Assembly: GCA_030841765.1 (NCBI GenBank)
Contig: JAUUSS010000010.1
Coordinates: forward strand, 1-36,845
Direction of reading: 5' to 3'
Source of the DNA: Collinsella aerofaciens
GTDB lineage: Bacteria; Actinomycetota; Coriobacteriia; Coriobacteriales; Coriobacteriaceae
Length of the DNA: 36,845 bases
Below, in pieces: positions 15,037 to 22,306 of the stretch. Both the position numbers and the translations under genes were made by a program. How positions within the stretch are numbered: position 1 is the stretch's first letter; each line of letters opens with the position of its first letter. The notes under the pieces are model-generated. The model was not told the DNA's origin. It saw only the letters and a list, made by a program, of their open reading frames with translations, and ran no database searches.

Positions 15037-17198
15037 GCGAAAGCATCTGTACACTGCGCGTTTCGAGGGTTGCGGCAGGAGCATATCCAACGATTTCCGA
15101 TGCCTTGGCGGCAGCCGATCAACTCTATCCGGATGCCGAGCAACCGGTGACAATCCATATCGAGCCGGGTGAGTACCGCGAACGGGTCGAGATTCATCGA
15201 CCGTATGTGACGCTGGTGGGCGAGACGGCTGACAGCGTGCGTATCGTGGGCAGTCTGGGCGCCAAGATGCCCTCGGGGGACGGATCGGGCATTGACGGAA
15301 AGCTCGGCACCTTTAGGACCTATACCGTTTTGGTCGATGCCGACGACGTGCGGCTCGAGAACCTCACAATCGTCAACGATGCCGGCGACGGTCGCGAGGT
15401 GGGGCAGGCGATTGCCCTGTACGCCGACGGCGACCGTTTGGTGGTCGACGCCTGTTGCATTACGGGGCGCCAGGACACGCTGTTTTTGGGCCCGTTGCCC
15501 CCGCGCGAAGTCAAACCGGGCGGATTCATTGGACCCAAGCAGTTTGCGCCGCGTCGGGTGGGCCGTCAGTATTTTCGACGCTGCCGGATTGAGGGCGACG
15601 TCGACTTTATCTTTGGCGGCGCGTGTGCCTATTTTGAGGGGTGCGAGATCCGCTCGCTCAACCGCAATATGGACGTGAACGGTTACGTGACGGCGGCATC
15701 GACGCCCGGGGGAGAGCCATACGGCTTCGTGTTCCACGGCTGCTCGTTTACAGCCGCGCAAGATGTGGCACCGGATTCGGTCTATTTGGGTCGTCCTTGG
15801 CGTGAGTGGGCCCAGACCGTGCTGATCGATTGCTGGCTGGGACAGCATATCAAGCGCGAAGGTTGGTGGGATTGGGCTAAGCCAGCGGCGCACGAGAGGG
15901 CGCACTACGCTGGTGCAAGCCTACATGGCCCGGCGAGTGATGCCGAAAACTGGGCGCCATGGGCGCACGAGCTCGATGCGACAGCCACTACCCGATACGC
16001 CCGCGAACAGGTGCTTTCCGGTGCGGACGGCTGGGACCCCGAGGGCGGCGACGGTGATGCGGTGGAGACGGCTGGGCTATCTGCCAATGGCCGCACCGTG
16101 CACATCGAGACGTACTGCGAGGACGAGTCTTCGCTACGCGCCCGACTGAAGCGCGAAGGGCGCTCGGCCGCATTTACGGGCAAGACCCCTGCAGACTTTG
16201 AGGCGTGGAAGGTCGCGACCAGGGCTCGTCTGTGCGATGTTTTGGGTCTTTCGCTTATGGACCGCGTCCCGATTGAGATTCGTGAGCTCAGCTGCGTGCG
16301 GGTTGCCGGCGGCATTGTGCGTACTCATGCGATGCTGCAGGTTGAGCACGATGTGTGGATGCCGTTTTACCTGTTGGAGCCGTCACATCCGAAGCTTGAT
16401 GGACGGGGGCTTAAGCGTTGCTATATCTGCCCGCATGGCCATCAGGGAGCGGGTGCTGCAAGTGTAGCCGGTGTTGCGGGCGTGCCGGCGGTCGACGATG
16501 CTGTGCGTAAGTTCAATTACGACTACGGTCTACGTTTGGCGCGTATGGGTTACGTGACCGTCTGCCCCGACGCACGCGGTTGGGGATACCGTCGTGACTG
16601 GAAGGGTCAGGGCGATGACGAGAACAGCTACCTGCGCGGTACGTGTCTGAATCAAGCACGTATGGACGAGCCACTGGGTCTTACGGTCGCGGGCCTCAAC
16701 GTCTGGGACAACATGCGCTTGATCGATTACTTGGAGGCGCGCGGCGACATTGCCATGGATGACCTGGGGTGCTTTGGTTTTTCGGGTGGCGGCTACATGA
16801 CGTTGTACCTGGCCGCACTCGGCCCGCGTGTGCGCAAGGCGTTTGTCTCGGGCTATCTGTACGGTGTCGACGATTCGCTGCTGCATCTCAATGGCAATTG
16901 CAGCTGCAACTACACACCCGGACTTTGGCGCTTACTCGACATGGGCGATATTGCCTCGCTCATCGCGCCGCGCCCGTTGTTAGTGCAGAGCTGCGAAGAA
17001 GATCATCTGAACGGTTCGCGCGGGCTGAAAAATGTCGATGAACAGCTCAAGATCGTGCGCGATGCCTACAAGTTGCTGGGCCGCAGAGATGCTCTGCGGC
17101 ACGAGGTGTGTCCGGGTGGACACCATCTGGGCGTGGCGCATCTTGTCGAGGATATCGAATGGCTCGATTCGTACGTTGCGAAATGCGACCGTGCATAG
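15033..17198 (+). CDS. Fused CE8 pectin methylesterase and alpha/beta-hydrolase esterase
   Basis: A 721-residue two-domain enzyme. Residues 1 to about 325 form a CE8 pectin methylesterase beta-helix with GQA at 125-127, RQDT at 146-149 (catalytic Asp148), GDVDFIFG at 188-195 (catalytic Asp191) and GRPW at 253-256. After a linker of about 25 Gly/Asp-rich residues, residues about 355-721 form an alpha/beta hydrolase of the acetyl-esterase/dienelactone-hydrolase type, with GFSGGG (Ser584), an acid near CEED 654-657 and GGHH (His697 or 698). Both sets of catalytic residues are intact. There is no signal peptide. The protein could strip methyl and acetyl esters from one imported pectic oligomer. 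It overlaps the upstream esterase gene by 4 bp. The reaction of the second domain is inferred. Confidence 0.9.
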   Translation: MSESICTLRVSRVAAGAYPTISDALAAADQLYPDAEQPVTIHIEPGEYRERVEIHRPYVTLVGETADSVRIVGSLGAKMPSGDGSGIDGKLGTFRTYTVLVDADDVRLENLTIVNDAGDGREVGQAIALYADGDRLVVDACCITGRQDTLFLGPLPPREVKPGGFIGPKQFAPRRVGRQYFRRCRIEGDVDFIFGGACAYFEGCEIRSLNRNMDVNGYVTAASTPGGEPYGFVFHGCSFTAAQDVAPDSVYLGRPWREWAQTVLIDCWLGQHIKREGWWDWAKPAAHERAHYAGASLHGPASDAENWAPWAHELDATATTRYAREQVLSGADGWDPEGGDGDAVETAGLSANGRTVHIETYCEDESSLRARLKREGRSAAFTGKTPADFEAWKVATRARLCDVLGLSLMDRVPIEIRELSCVRVAGGIVRTHAMLQVEHDVWMPFYLLEPSHPKLDGRGLKRCYICPHGHQGAGAASVAGVAGVPAVDDAVRKFNYDYGLRLARMGYVTVCPDARGWGYRRDWKGQGDDENSYLRGTCLNQARMDEPLGLTVAGLNVWDNMRLIDYLEARGDIAMDDLGCFGFSGGGYMTLYLAALGPRVRKAFVSGYLYGVDDSLLHLNGNCSCNYTPGLWRLLDMGDIASLIAPRPLLVQSCEEDHLNGSRGLKNVDEQLKIVRDAYKLLGRRDALRHEVCPGGHHLGVAHLVEDIEWLDSYVAKCDRA

Positions 17199-17267
17199 CC
17201 CCTCGGCATGCTGCAAATAAACGGTACGTACCTGTATGGCCGCCAATGGGCGGATGAGGAGAAGATT

Positions 17268-17936
17268 ATGGAAACGAAGAACTTGAGTGAATCGACCATT
17301 TGCTGCTTTGGCGATTCGACCACATGGGGGGATAACGGATGCGGCGCAGGCGGCAACGACATCTCTTGGACTTCGCATCTGGGCGCGTTGCTGGGAGGCG
17401 CGGTCGTCGAGAACTTTGGCATCAAGGGTTCGCGTATCGCTATCAAGGCCGACCGTACCGATTCGTTTGTCGAGCGTCTGGACGGTATCGACGATGCGGC
17501 CGATATCTACATCGTCTTTGGCGGCGTCAACGACTTTAGCCGCAACGTGCCACTTGGCGAGTTGGGTAGCACCGATGTTCATGATTTCTATGGTGCACTC
17601 GATTACCTGATCCGCACCATCATGGCACGCTCGCCTCAGGCAAAGCTCGTGTTTATGACGCCGTGCAAGACGAGCGGTAAGCACGAGAAGGATATCCCGG
17701 CAAGCGACGAGCTCAACCACCTGGGGTTGACGCAGGCCGCCTACGTGCGAGCGATGCTCGAAGTCTGCGACCGCTACTCCGTGCCGGTGATTGACCTGTA
17801 TGCGCAAAGCGGCATCAGCCCGTTTTTGCCGGAGCACCGCAAGCTCTATATGCCGGACGGTCTGCATTACAGTCCTGCCGGTTATGAGCGCCTGGCGCAT
17901 CGCATCGCCGCGGGTCTCACCGCCGTTTGCCGCTAA
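17268..17936 (+). CDS. SGNH/GDSL-family esterase
   Basis: A 222-residue SGNH hydrolase. Block I is CCFGDSTTWGD with Ser17; the Gly block lies in VVENFGIKGSRI; block III is VFGGVNDF with the oxyanion Asn; block V is PDGLHYSPAGYERLA with the Asp and His of the triad. It has no signal peptide. The start at 17268 follows GAGGAGAAG. Placed after the CE8 fusion and before GH105, it is probably a third intracellular deacetylase for acetylated pectic sugars, of the kind seen in rhamnogalacturonan acetylesterases. Substrate is inferred. Confidence 0.85.
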   Translation: METKNLSESTICCFGDSTTWGDNGCGAGGNDISWTSHLGALLGGAVVENFGIKGSRIAIKADRTDSFVERLDGIDDAADIYIVFGGVNDFSRNVPLGELGSTDVHDFYGALDYLIRTIMARSPQAKLVFMTPCKTSGKHEKDIPASDELNHLGLTQAAYVRAMLEVCDRYSVPVIDLYAQSGISPFLPEHRKLYMPDGLHYSPAGYERLAHRIAAGLTAVCR

Positions 17937-17950
17937 AAGTCTGCCGTTTG

Positions 17951-17988
17951 CGGGGAATATAGGGTTAACGTTCACCCTATATTCCCCG
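17951..17988. promoter_or_regulatory. LacI-type operator at the centre of a 38-bp dyad
   Basis: The operator GTTAACGTTCAC (17964-17975) sits in the loop of a perfect dyad with 14-bp arms CGGGGAATATAGGG and its reverse complement. The dyad could also form an RNA hairpin ending the SGNH transcript. It lies 56-93 bp before GH105. Confidence 0.72.
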
Positions 17989-18004
17989 TTCGCGTTACAC
18001 TAGG

Positions 18005-18016
18005 GTTAACGTTCGC
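18005..18016. promoter_or_regulatory. Variant LacI-type operator before GH105
   Basis: GTTAACGTTCGC, 41 bp from the previous copy, the same spacing as in the symporter promoter. It is followed by AGAGGGG, the ribosome site of GH105. Confidence 0.65.
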
Positions 18017-18043
18017 CTATCGTTTACGTCAGAGGGGACAGCA

Positions 18044-19282
18044 ATGGGTTGCAATCAAATCCTGGATCGTTATATCGAGCAGTTGATCGAGACCTCTACG
18101 CCGCAGGCGCCGGCTTGGAATATCGAAAAGATTCGCGCCGGCAAGGAGAACACCTGGAACTATATCGACGGCTGCATGATCAAGGCGCTCATCGAGCTGT
18201 ACGAGATCACGGATGAGCAGCGCTACCTGACCTTTGCCGATGACTACATCGATTTTTTTGTCCAGGACGACGGTACCATCAAGCATTACAACCCGCAGGA
18301 GTACAACCTCGATAACGTCAATGCGGGCAAGACCCTCTACAAGCTCTATGACCTGGTGGGCAAGCCCAAGTACCGTGCCGCCATGGACACCATCTACCGC
18401 CAGCTCGAGACCCAGCCGCGCACCAAAGAAGGCGTGTTTTGGCACAAGGCCGTTTATCCCAACCAGATCTGGCTCGATGGCATGTACATGGCACAGCCGT
18501 TCTACATGCAGTACGAGCTGAGCTTCCACAACCGTCGCGCCTGCTCGGACAGCTTCCATATGTTCCAGGTTGTGCATGACCTGATGCGCAACCCCCTCAA
18601 CGGTCTGTACTATCACGCTTACGACGCGAGCCGCAAACAGTTCTGGTGCGACCCGGTCACCGGCCTTTCGGCTAACTTCTGGCTGCGCGCCGAGGGCTGG
18701 TTTGCCATGGCGCTTATCGACACCTGGGAGCTCATGCCGCCTTCGATGTCGGCCGAGAAGGACGAGATCCGCAAGATGTTCCACGACCTGATTGACGCCA
18801 TGCTGCCGTATCAGGACGAGAAGACCGGCATGTGGCATCAGGTCATCAACCTGCCCAATATCGCCCCCAACTACCTGGAGGAGTCGGGCAGCGCGATCTT
18901 TGCCAACGCCATCATGAAGGGCGTGCGTCTGGGCGTGTTGGGTGAGCGCTACTACCAGTACGGCCGTCGCGCCTTCGACGGCATCTGCGAGACCTGCCTT
19001 TCCGAGCACGATGGCCAGCTGGCGCTCGACAACATCTGCCTGGTTGCGGGCCTGGGCAACACCGCGCACCGCGAGGGCACGTTTGATTACTACATGAGCG
19101 AGCCCGTGGTCAAAAATGATGCAAAGGGTGTGGCGCCGCTGGTGCTTGCCTATATCGAGACCATGCATCACGACAAGCTGGCCGGTAAGCGCGATCCGCT
19201 CGCCCCCTCGGGCGTGTGCTCCATCGAGGACCCGTTTGGCGGATACACTCCGGGCATCAATGCCCGTAAGGGGTGTGAATAG
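18044..19282 (+). CDS. GH105 unsaturated rhamnogalacturonyl/galacturonyl hydrolase
   Basis: A 412-residue alpha/alpha-barrel enzyme of glycoside hydrolase family 105 (YteR/YesR type), which removes the 4,5-unsaturated uronate that pectate or rhamnogalacturonan lyases leave at oligomer ends. Characteristic segments are WNYIDGCMIKALIELYE, FWHKAVYPNQIWLDGMYMAQPFYMQYE with the catalytic Asp of WLDG, and SANFWLRAEGWFAMALIDTWELMP. There is no signal peptide. AGAGGGG precedes the start, and two LacI-type operators lie upstream. It begins a run of three genes, with the next starting 1 bp after its stop. No lyase is in the window, so its substrate must come from lyases elsewhere in the genome or from other bacteria. 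Confidence 0.93.
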   Translation: MGCNQILDRYIEQLIETSTPQAPAWNIEKIRAGKENTWNYIDGCMIKALIELYEITDEQRYLTFADDYIDFFVQDDGTIKHYNPQEYNLDNVNAGKTLYKLYDLVGKPKYRAAMDTIYRQLETQPRTKEGVFWHKAVYPNQIWLDGMYMAQPFYMQYELSFHNRRACSDSFHMFQVVHDLMRNPLNGLYYHAYDASRKQFWCDPVTGLSANFWLRAEGWFAMALIDTWELMPPSMSAEKDEIRKMFHDLIDAMLPYQDEKTGMWHQVINLPNIAPNYLEESGSAIFANAIMKGVRLGVLGERYYQYGRRAFDGICETCLSEHDGQLALDNICLVAGLGNTAHREGTFDYYMSEPVVKNDAKGVAPLVLAYIETMHHDKLAGKRDPLAPSGVCSIEDPFGGYTPGINARKGCE

Positions 19283-19283
19283 C

Positions 19284-20189
19284 ATGGAGGCCATTACTCC
19301 GGGCGTACGTTTACACGACCTTCCGCAGGGGACTGTCGAGGAACGCATTCGCATGGCGGGAGAGCTGGGCTTTTCGTGCATTCAGCTGCCGAGCAAGGTG
19401 CTCTACGCATCGATGGGGATCGATCGAGGCGGCCTGACCCGCGAGCTTGCCGACCATTTGCGTGCGGTGCTCGACGAGGCGGGCATTTCGATTGCCGTGC
19501 TCGGCTGCTACAAGAATCTGGCGACGCCCGATCGACAACAGCTCATGGATAACATTGCCGAGTACGAGGCATGCCTGAATTTTGCCAAGATGCTCGGCGG
19601 TTGCCCGGTGGGTACCGAGACCGGTCGTCCCAATGTGCAGAACGCCGTGGCGGACGACCGCATGACCGACGAGGCACTCGATGCGTTTGTCGAGGCTCTC
19701 AAATATGTCTGCACGCGCGCCGAGGCCATGGGCGGGCAGATTTTGATCGAGCCCGGCTGGAACGAGACGGTTAACACGCCCCAGCGTTGCCGCGAGGTGC
19801 TCGAGCGTGTGCCGAGCTCGGCGCTCGGCGTGATTTACGACCCGGTGTCGCTGCTGCACCCCAGCGTTGTCGGTGAGGCGCAGGAGATTACGTCGCACAT
19901 GCTCTATCTGTGTGGCAGCAAGGTTCGCGTGCTGCATGCCAAGGACTACGAAGTCGTGGATAACGAGGATGAGGCCGGCTGGTGTGACGGCACGGGCTCG
20001 CGTCTGGTGTGCCATGGCGTGGGCGAGACGGGTCGCTACGACTTTGAGCCCGTCGTTGCCTGGGCCGCTGCCGCCTGCCCGGGCATTCCGTGTGTGGTCG
20101 AGAACAGCGTGCCGGCGACGGCAGCCGGCTGCTTGACGACGCTCGAGCGTATGTCTGCTCGTTGCGAAGGTGCGCATCGGGAGATGTAG
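19284..20189 (+). CDS. TIM-barrel sugar isomerase/epimerase family protein
   Basis: A 301-residue protein of the xylose-isomerase-like TIM-barrel superfamily (AP endonuclease 2 family). The likely metal ligands are Glu156 (LIEPGWN), Asp186 (IYDPVSL), His218 with Asp221 (VLHAKDYE) and Glu273 (VVENSVP). The family includes sugar epimerases, hydroxypyruvate isomerase and inosose dehydratase. Here the gene starts 1 bp after the GH105 stop, so it is almost certainly co-translated and handles a product of pectin breakdown, for example a uronate or rhamnose derivative. The exact reaction is unknown. The start at 19284 lacks a strong ribosome site but is placed as a coupled start (GGGGTGTGAATAGCATG). 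Confidence 0.8.
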   Translation: MEAITPGVRLHDLPQGTVEERIRMAGELGFSCIQLPSKVLYASMGIDRGGLTRELADHLRAVLDEAGISIAVLGCYKNLATPDRQQLMDNIAEYEACLNFAKMLGGCPVGTETGRPNVQNAVADDRMTDEALDAFVEALKYVCTRAEAMGGQILIEPGWNETVNTPQRCREVLERVPSSALGVIYDPVSLLHPSVVGEAQEITSHMLYLCGSKVRVLHAKDYEVVDNEDEAGWCDGTGSRLVCHGVGETGRYDFEPVVAWAAAACPGIPCVVENSVPATAAGCLTTLERMSARCEGAHREM

Positions 20190-20285
20190 CGTGGCTGGCG
20201 GCCGCTACGGGCGGCCGTCTTGCCGGTACTGGGCAGCATCTGGAACTGCCCGTTATTGTGTTGATGCGAATCAGAGGGGAATCGC

Positions 20286-21503
20286 GTGGCTATCCACATT
20301 GTCGAGGAAGCAAATCGTTGTCTGGGTTGTAAAAGGGCGTTCTGCCAGATCAAGGGCTGCCCGGTGCAGACGCCTATCCCGCAGGTCATCGATCTGTTTA
20401 AGCAGCGTCGTCTAGAAGAAGCGGGCGAGTTGCTGTTCCAGAACAACCCCATGAGCGCGGTCTGCTCCATGGTGTGCAACCATTCGGGCCAGTGCGAGGG
20501 TTCGTGCATTCAGGGTCGCAAGGGCACGCCGGTGCACTTCTCGAGCATCGAGAACTATATCTCCACGGCGTATCTCGATCGCAAGGAGTGGAAGCCCGCC
20601 CCGTCGTGCGGCAAGCAGATTGCCGTGGTCGGCTCGGGTCCTGCCGGTATTACCGTGGCTATTAAGATGGCCCAGCTGGGCTGCGCCGTTACCGTGTTTG
20701 AGCAGCGCCCCGAGATCGGCGGCGTGTTGGAGTACGGCATCCCCGAGTTCCGTCTGCCGCGCTCGCTGGTGCAAAAGTACCGCCACGTGATGTGCTCGCT
20801 CGGCGTGCGCGTGCGTCCCTCGACCACCATCGGCGGCGCGCTGCATATCGACGATCTGCTGCGCGACGGTTATGACGCGGTCTTTGTGGGCACGGGCACC
20901 TGGCGTGCTCGCAAGCTGGGGATTCCTGGCGAGTCGCGCGGTAACGTGCTGTTTGGCATCGACTACCTGGTCGATCCCACGAGTGTGGCGATCGGGCAGA
21001 ACGTGGCGGTCATCGGCGCCGGCAACGTCGCTATGGATGTGGCCCGCACGGCACTGCGCTCGGGTGCTCGCAAGGTTACCGTGTATGCCCGTTCGCGCCA
21101 TATCTCGGCAATTGACGACGAGGTCGAGCTGACCGAGCTCGACGGCGCCGAGATTGTGTGCGGCAAGGCCATCTGCGCTATCGACGATAACGGCCCGGTG
21201 TTCGAGACGGCCATCATTGACGAGGACAACAACGTGGTGGGCTACGAGGAAGAGCTCGACCATGCCGCGGCCGACACCATCGTCATCGCGGCCTCGCAGG
21301 TGCCCAAGGACAAGCTCGTGCTTACGACGGGCGGTCTGGAGACCGACCATCGCGGCCTGCTTTCGGTCGATGAGCACGGCATGACCACCGTGCCCGGCGT
21401 CTTTGCCGCCGGCGACGTGGTCAATGGCCCGCTCACGGTCGTCCATGCCGTAGCCGGCGCCAAGCTCGCCGTCGAAGGCATGACATCCTACCTGGGCCTC
21501 TAA
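20286..21503 (+). CDS. GltD-like NAD(P)-dependent iron-sulfur flavoprotein
   Basis: A 405-residue protein of the glutamate-synthase small-chain type. The N-terminal domain has two cysteine groups for 4Fe-4S clusters, at residues 12, 15, 20, 25 and at 60, 64, 70, 74. FAD binds at VVGSGPAG (114-121) and NAD(P) at VAVIGAGNVAMD; FAAGDVVNGP is the second FAD motif. The start is GTG at 20286, preceded by AGAGGGG. No large GltB-type subunit is next to it, so it is an electron-transfer partner or stand-alone oxidoreductase rather than glutamate synthase. It is 96 bp after the TIM-barrel gene in the same direction, which makes a role in redox steps of uronate use possible but unproven. Confidence 0.85.
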   Translation: MAIHIVEEANRCLGCKRAFCQIKGCPVQTPIPQVIDLFKQRRLEEAGELLFQNNPMSAVCSMVCNHSGQCEGSCIQGRKGTPVHFSSIENYISTAYLDRKEWKPAPSCGKQIAVVGSGPAGITVAIKMAQLGCAVTVFEQRPEIGGVLEYGIPEFRLPRSLVQKYRHVMCSLGVRVRPSTTIGGALHIDDLLRDGYDAVFVGTGTWRARKLGIPGESRGNVLFGIDYLVDPTSVAIGQNVAVIGAGNVAMDVARTALRSGARKVTVYARSRHISAIDDEVELTELDGAEIVCGKAICAIDDNGPVFETAIIDEDNNVVGYEEELDHAAADTIVIAASQVPKDKLVLTTGGLETDHRGLLSVDEHGMTTVPGVFAAGDVVNGPLTVVHAVAGAKLAVEGMTSYLGL

Positions 21504-21508
21504 TCCAT

Positions 21509-21600
21509 CCCACCCTTATCAGTTGCGGTGAAATACGGACTGTTTTGGCTGTCAAAGGCCTTATCTACTCCGTATTCCACCGCAACTTTTTGTGGGGTGG
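21509..21600. repeat. Dyad repeat, copy 1, between convergent genes
   Basis: AGTTGCGGTGAAATACGGA at 21521-21539 pairs with its near-perfect reverse complement at 21569-21587, followed by TTTTT. Outer CCCACC/GGTGGG strands lengthen the stem. The 29-nt loop is identical to that of copy 2 near 29954. The position between the GltD-like gene and kdpE makes it a good bidirectional terminator. Confidence 0.8.
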
Positions 21601-21601
21601 G

Positions 21602-22306
21602 CTAGAGACGCTGCATGCGGTACCCGACACCCATGTGCGTCTGAATCATCTTGGGATGAGAGGGGTCTGCCTCGATCTTCTTGCGCAGGGTGCGCATGAA
21701 CACGCGCAGGCTCGCCAGATCGCTGTCCCAGCTCGTGCCCCATATCTCGCGGGTGATGAAGGTGTGGGTGAGCACCTTGTCGACGTTTTTCGCCAGAAGG
21801 ACGAGCAATTTGTACTCGGTTGGGGTGAGCGAGAGCTCGCGTCCGTCTTTCGTCGCGTATCCCGCGGCGTAGTCGATATGCAGCGGACCGTTGTCGAACG
21901 TGCTCGTTTCTGTCGACTCGCTCGACGCCATCGAGGAGCGCCTCAAATTCGCGCGGACGCGCGCAAGCAACTCATCCACAGAAAAGGGCTTGGTGAGGTA
22001 GTCGTCTGCCCCTGCGTCAAGTGCTGCAATCTTGTCGGAATCTTCGGTGCGCGCCGAAATGACGATAATGGGGACTGCCGACCAGCTTCGGATCTTCGTG
22101 ATGACCTCGATACCGTCAATGTCGGGAAGGCCGAGGTCGAGCATGATGAGGCTGGGGCCGTGCGACACCGCATCCATGATGGCGGCCTGGCCGTTGCAAA
22201 CCTTGCTCACGACATAGCCGTGGAGGTCAAGCGCGGTCGAAACGAGGTTTTGAACGGTCAGGTCATCTTCGACCAGGAGGATGCGTGGCTTAGCGGCATT
22301 ATTCAT
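21602..22306 (-). CDS. kdpE: KdpE response regulator of the potassium-uptake operon
   Basis: A 234-residue OmpR-type regulator. The receiver has the acidic pair Glu13-Asp14-Asp15, phosphorylated Asp57 (LIMLDLGLPDIDG) and Lys106 (DYLTKPF). The winged-helix domain follows from about residue 135, with LSLTPTEYKLLVLLAKN and GVGYRM. It is phosphorylated by KdpD and switches on kdpFABC under potassium limitation or salt stress. The start at 22306 overlaps the kdpD end by 8 bp, so the two are translationally coupled. Longer readings reach further upstream but run through the kdpD coding sequence. Confidence 0.95.
   Translation of the reverse strand: MNNAAKPRILLVEDDLTVQNLVSTALDLHGYVVSKVCNGQAAIMDAVSHGPSLIMLDLGLPDIDGIEVITKIRSWSAVPIIVISARTEDSDKIAALDAGADDYLTKPFSVDELLARVRANLRRSSMASSESTETSTFDNGPLHIDYAAGYATKDGRELSLTPTEYKLLVLLAKNVDKVLTHTFITREIWGTSWDSDLASLRVFMRTLRKKIEADPSHPKMIQTHMGVGYRMQRL

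Noticed and set aside
20195..20225. CGGCCG hairpin between the TIM-barrel and GltD-like genes as a terminator
   Set aside because: The stem is only 6 bp with no proper T tract; it is too weak to be called.
20286..21503. Glutamate synthase small subunit (gltD) as a firm name
   Set aside because: The domains match but there is no gltB next to it, and many stand-alone flavoproteins share this fold, so only a family-level call is made.
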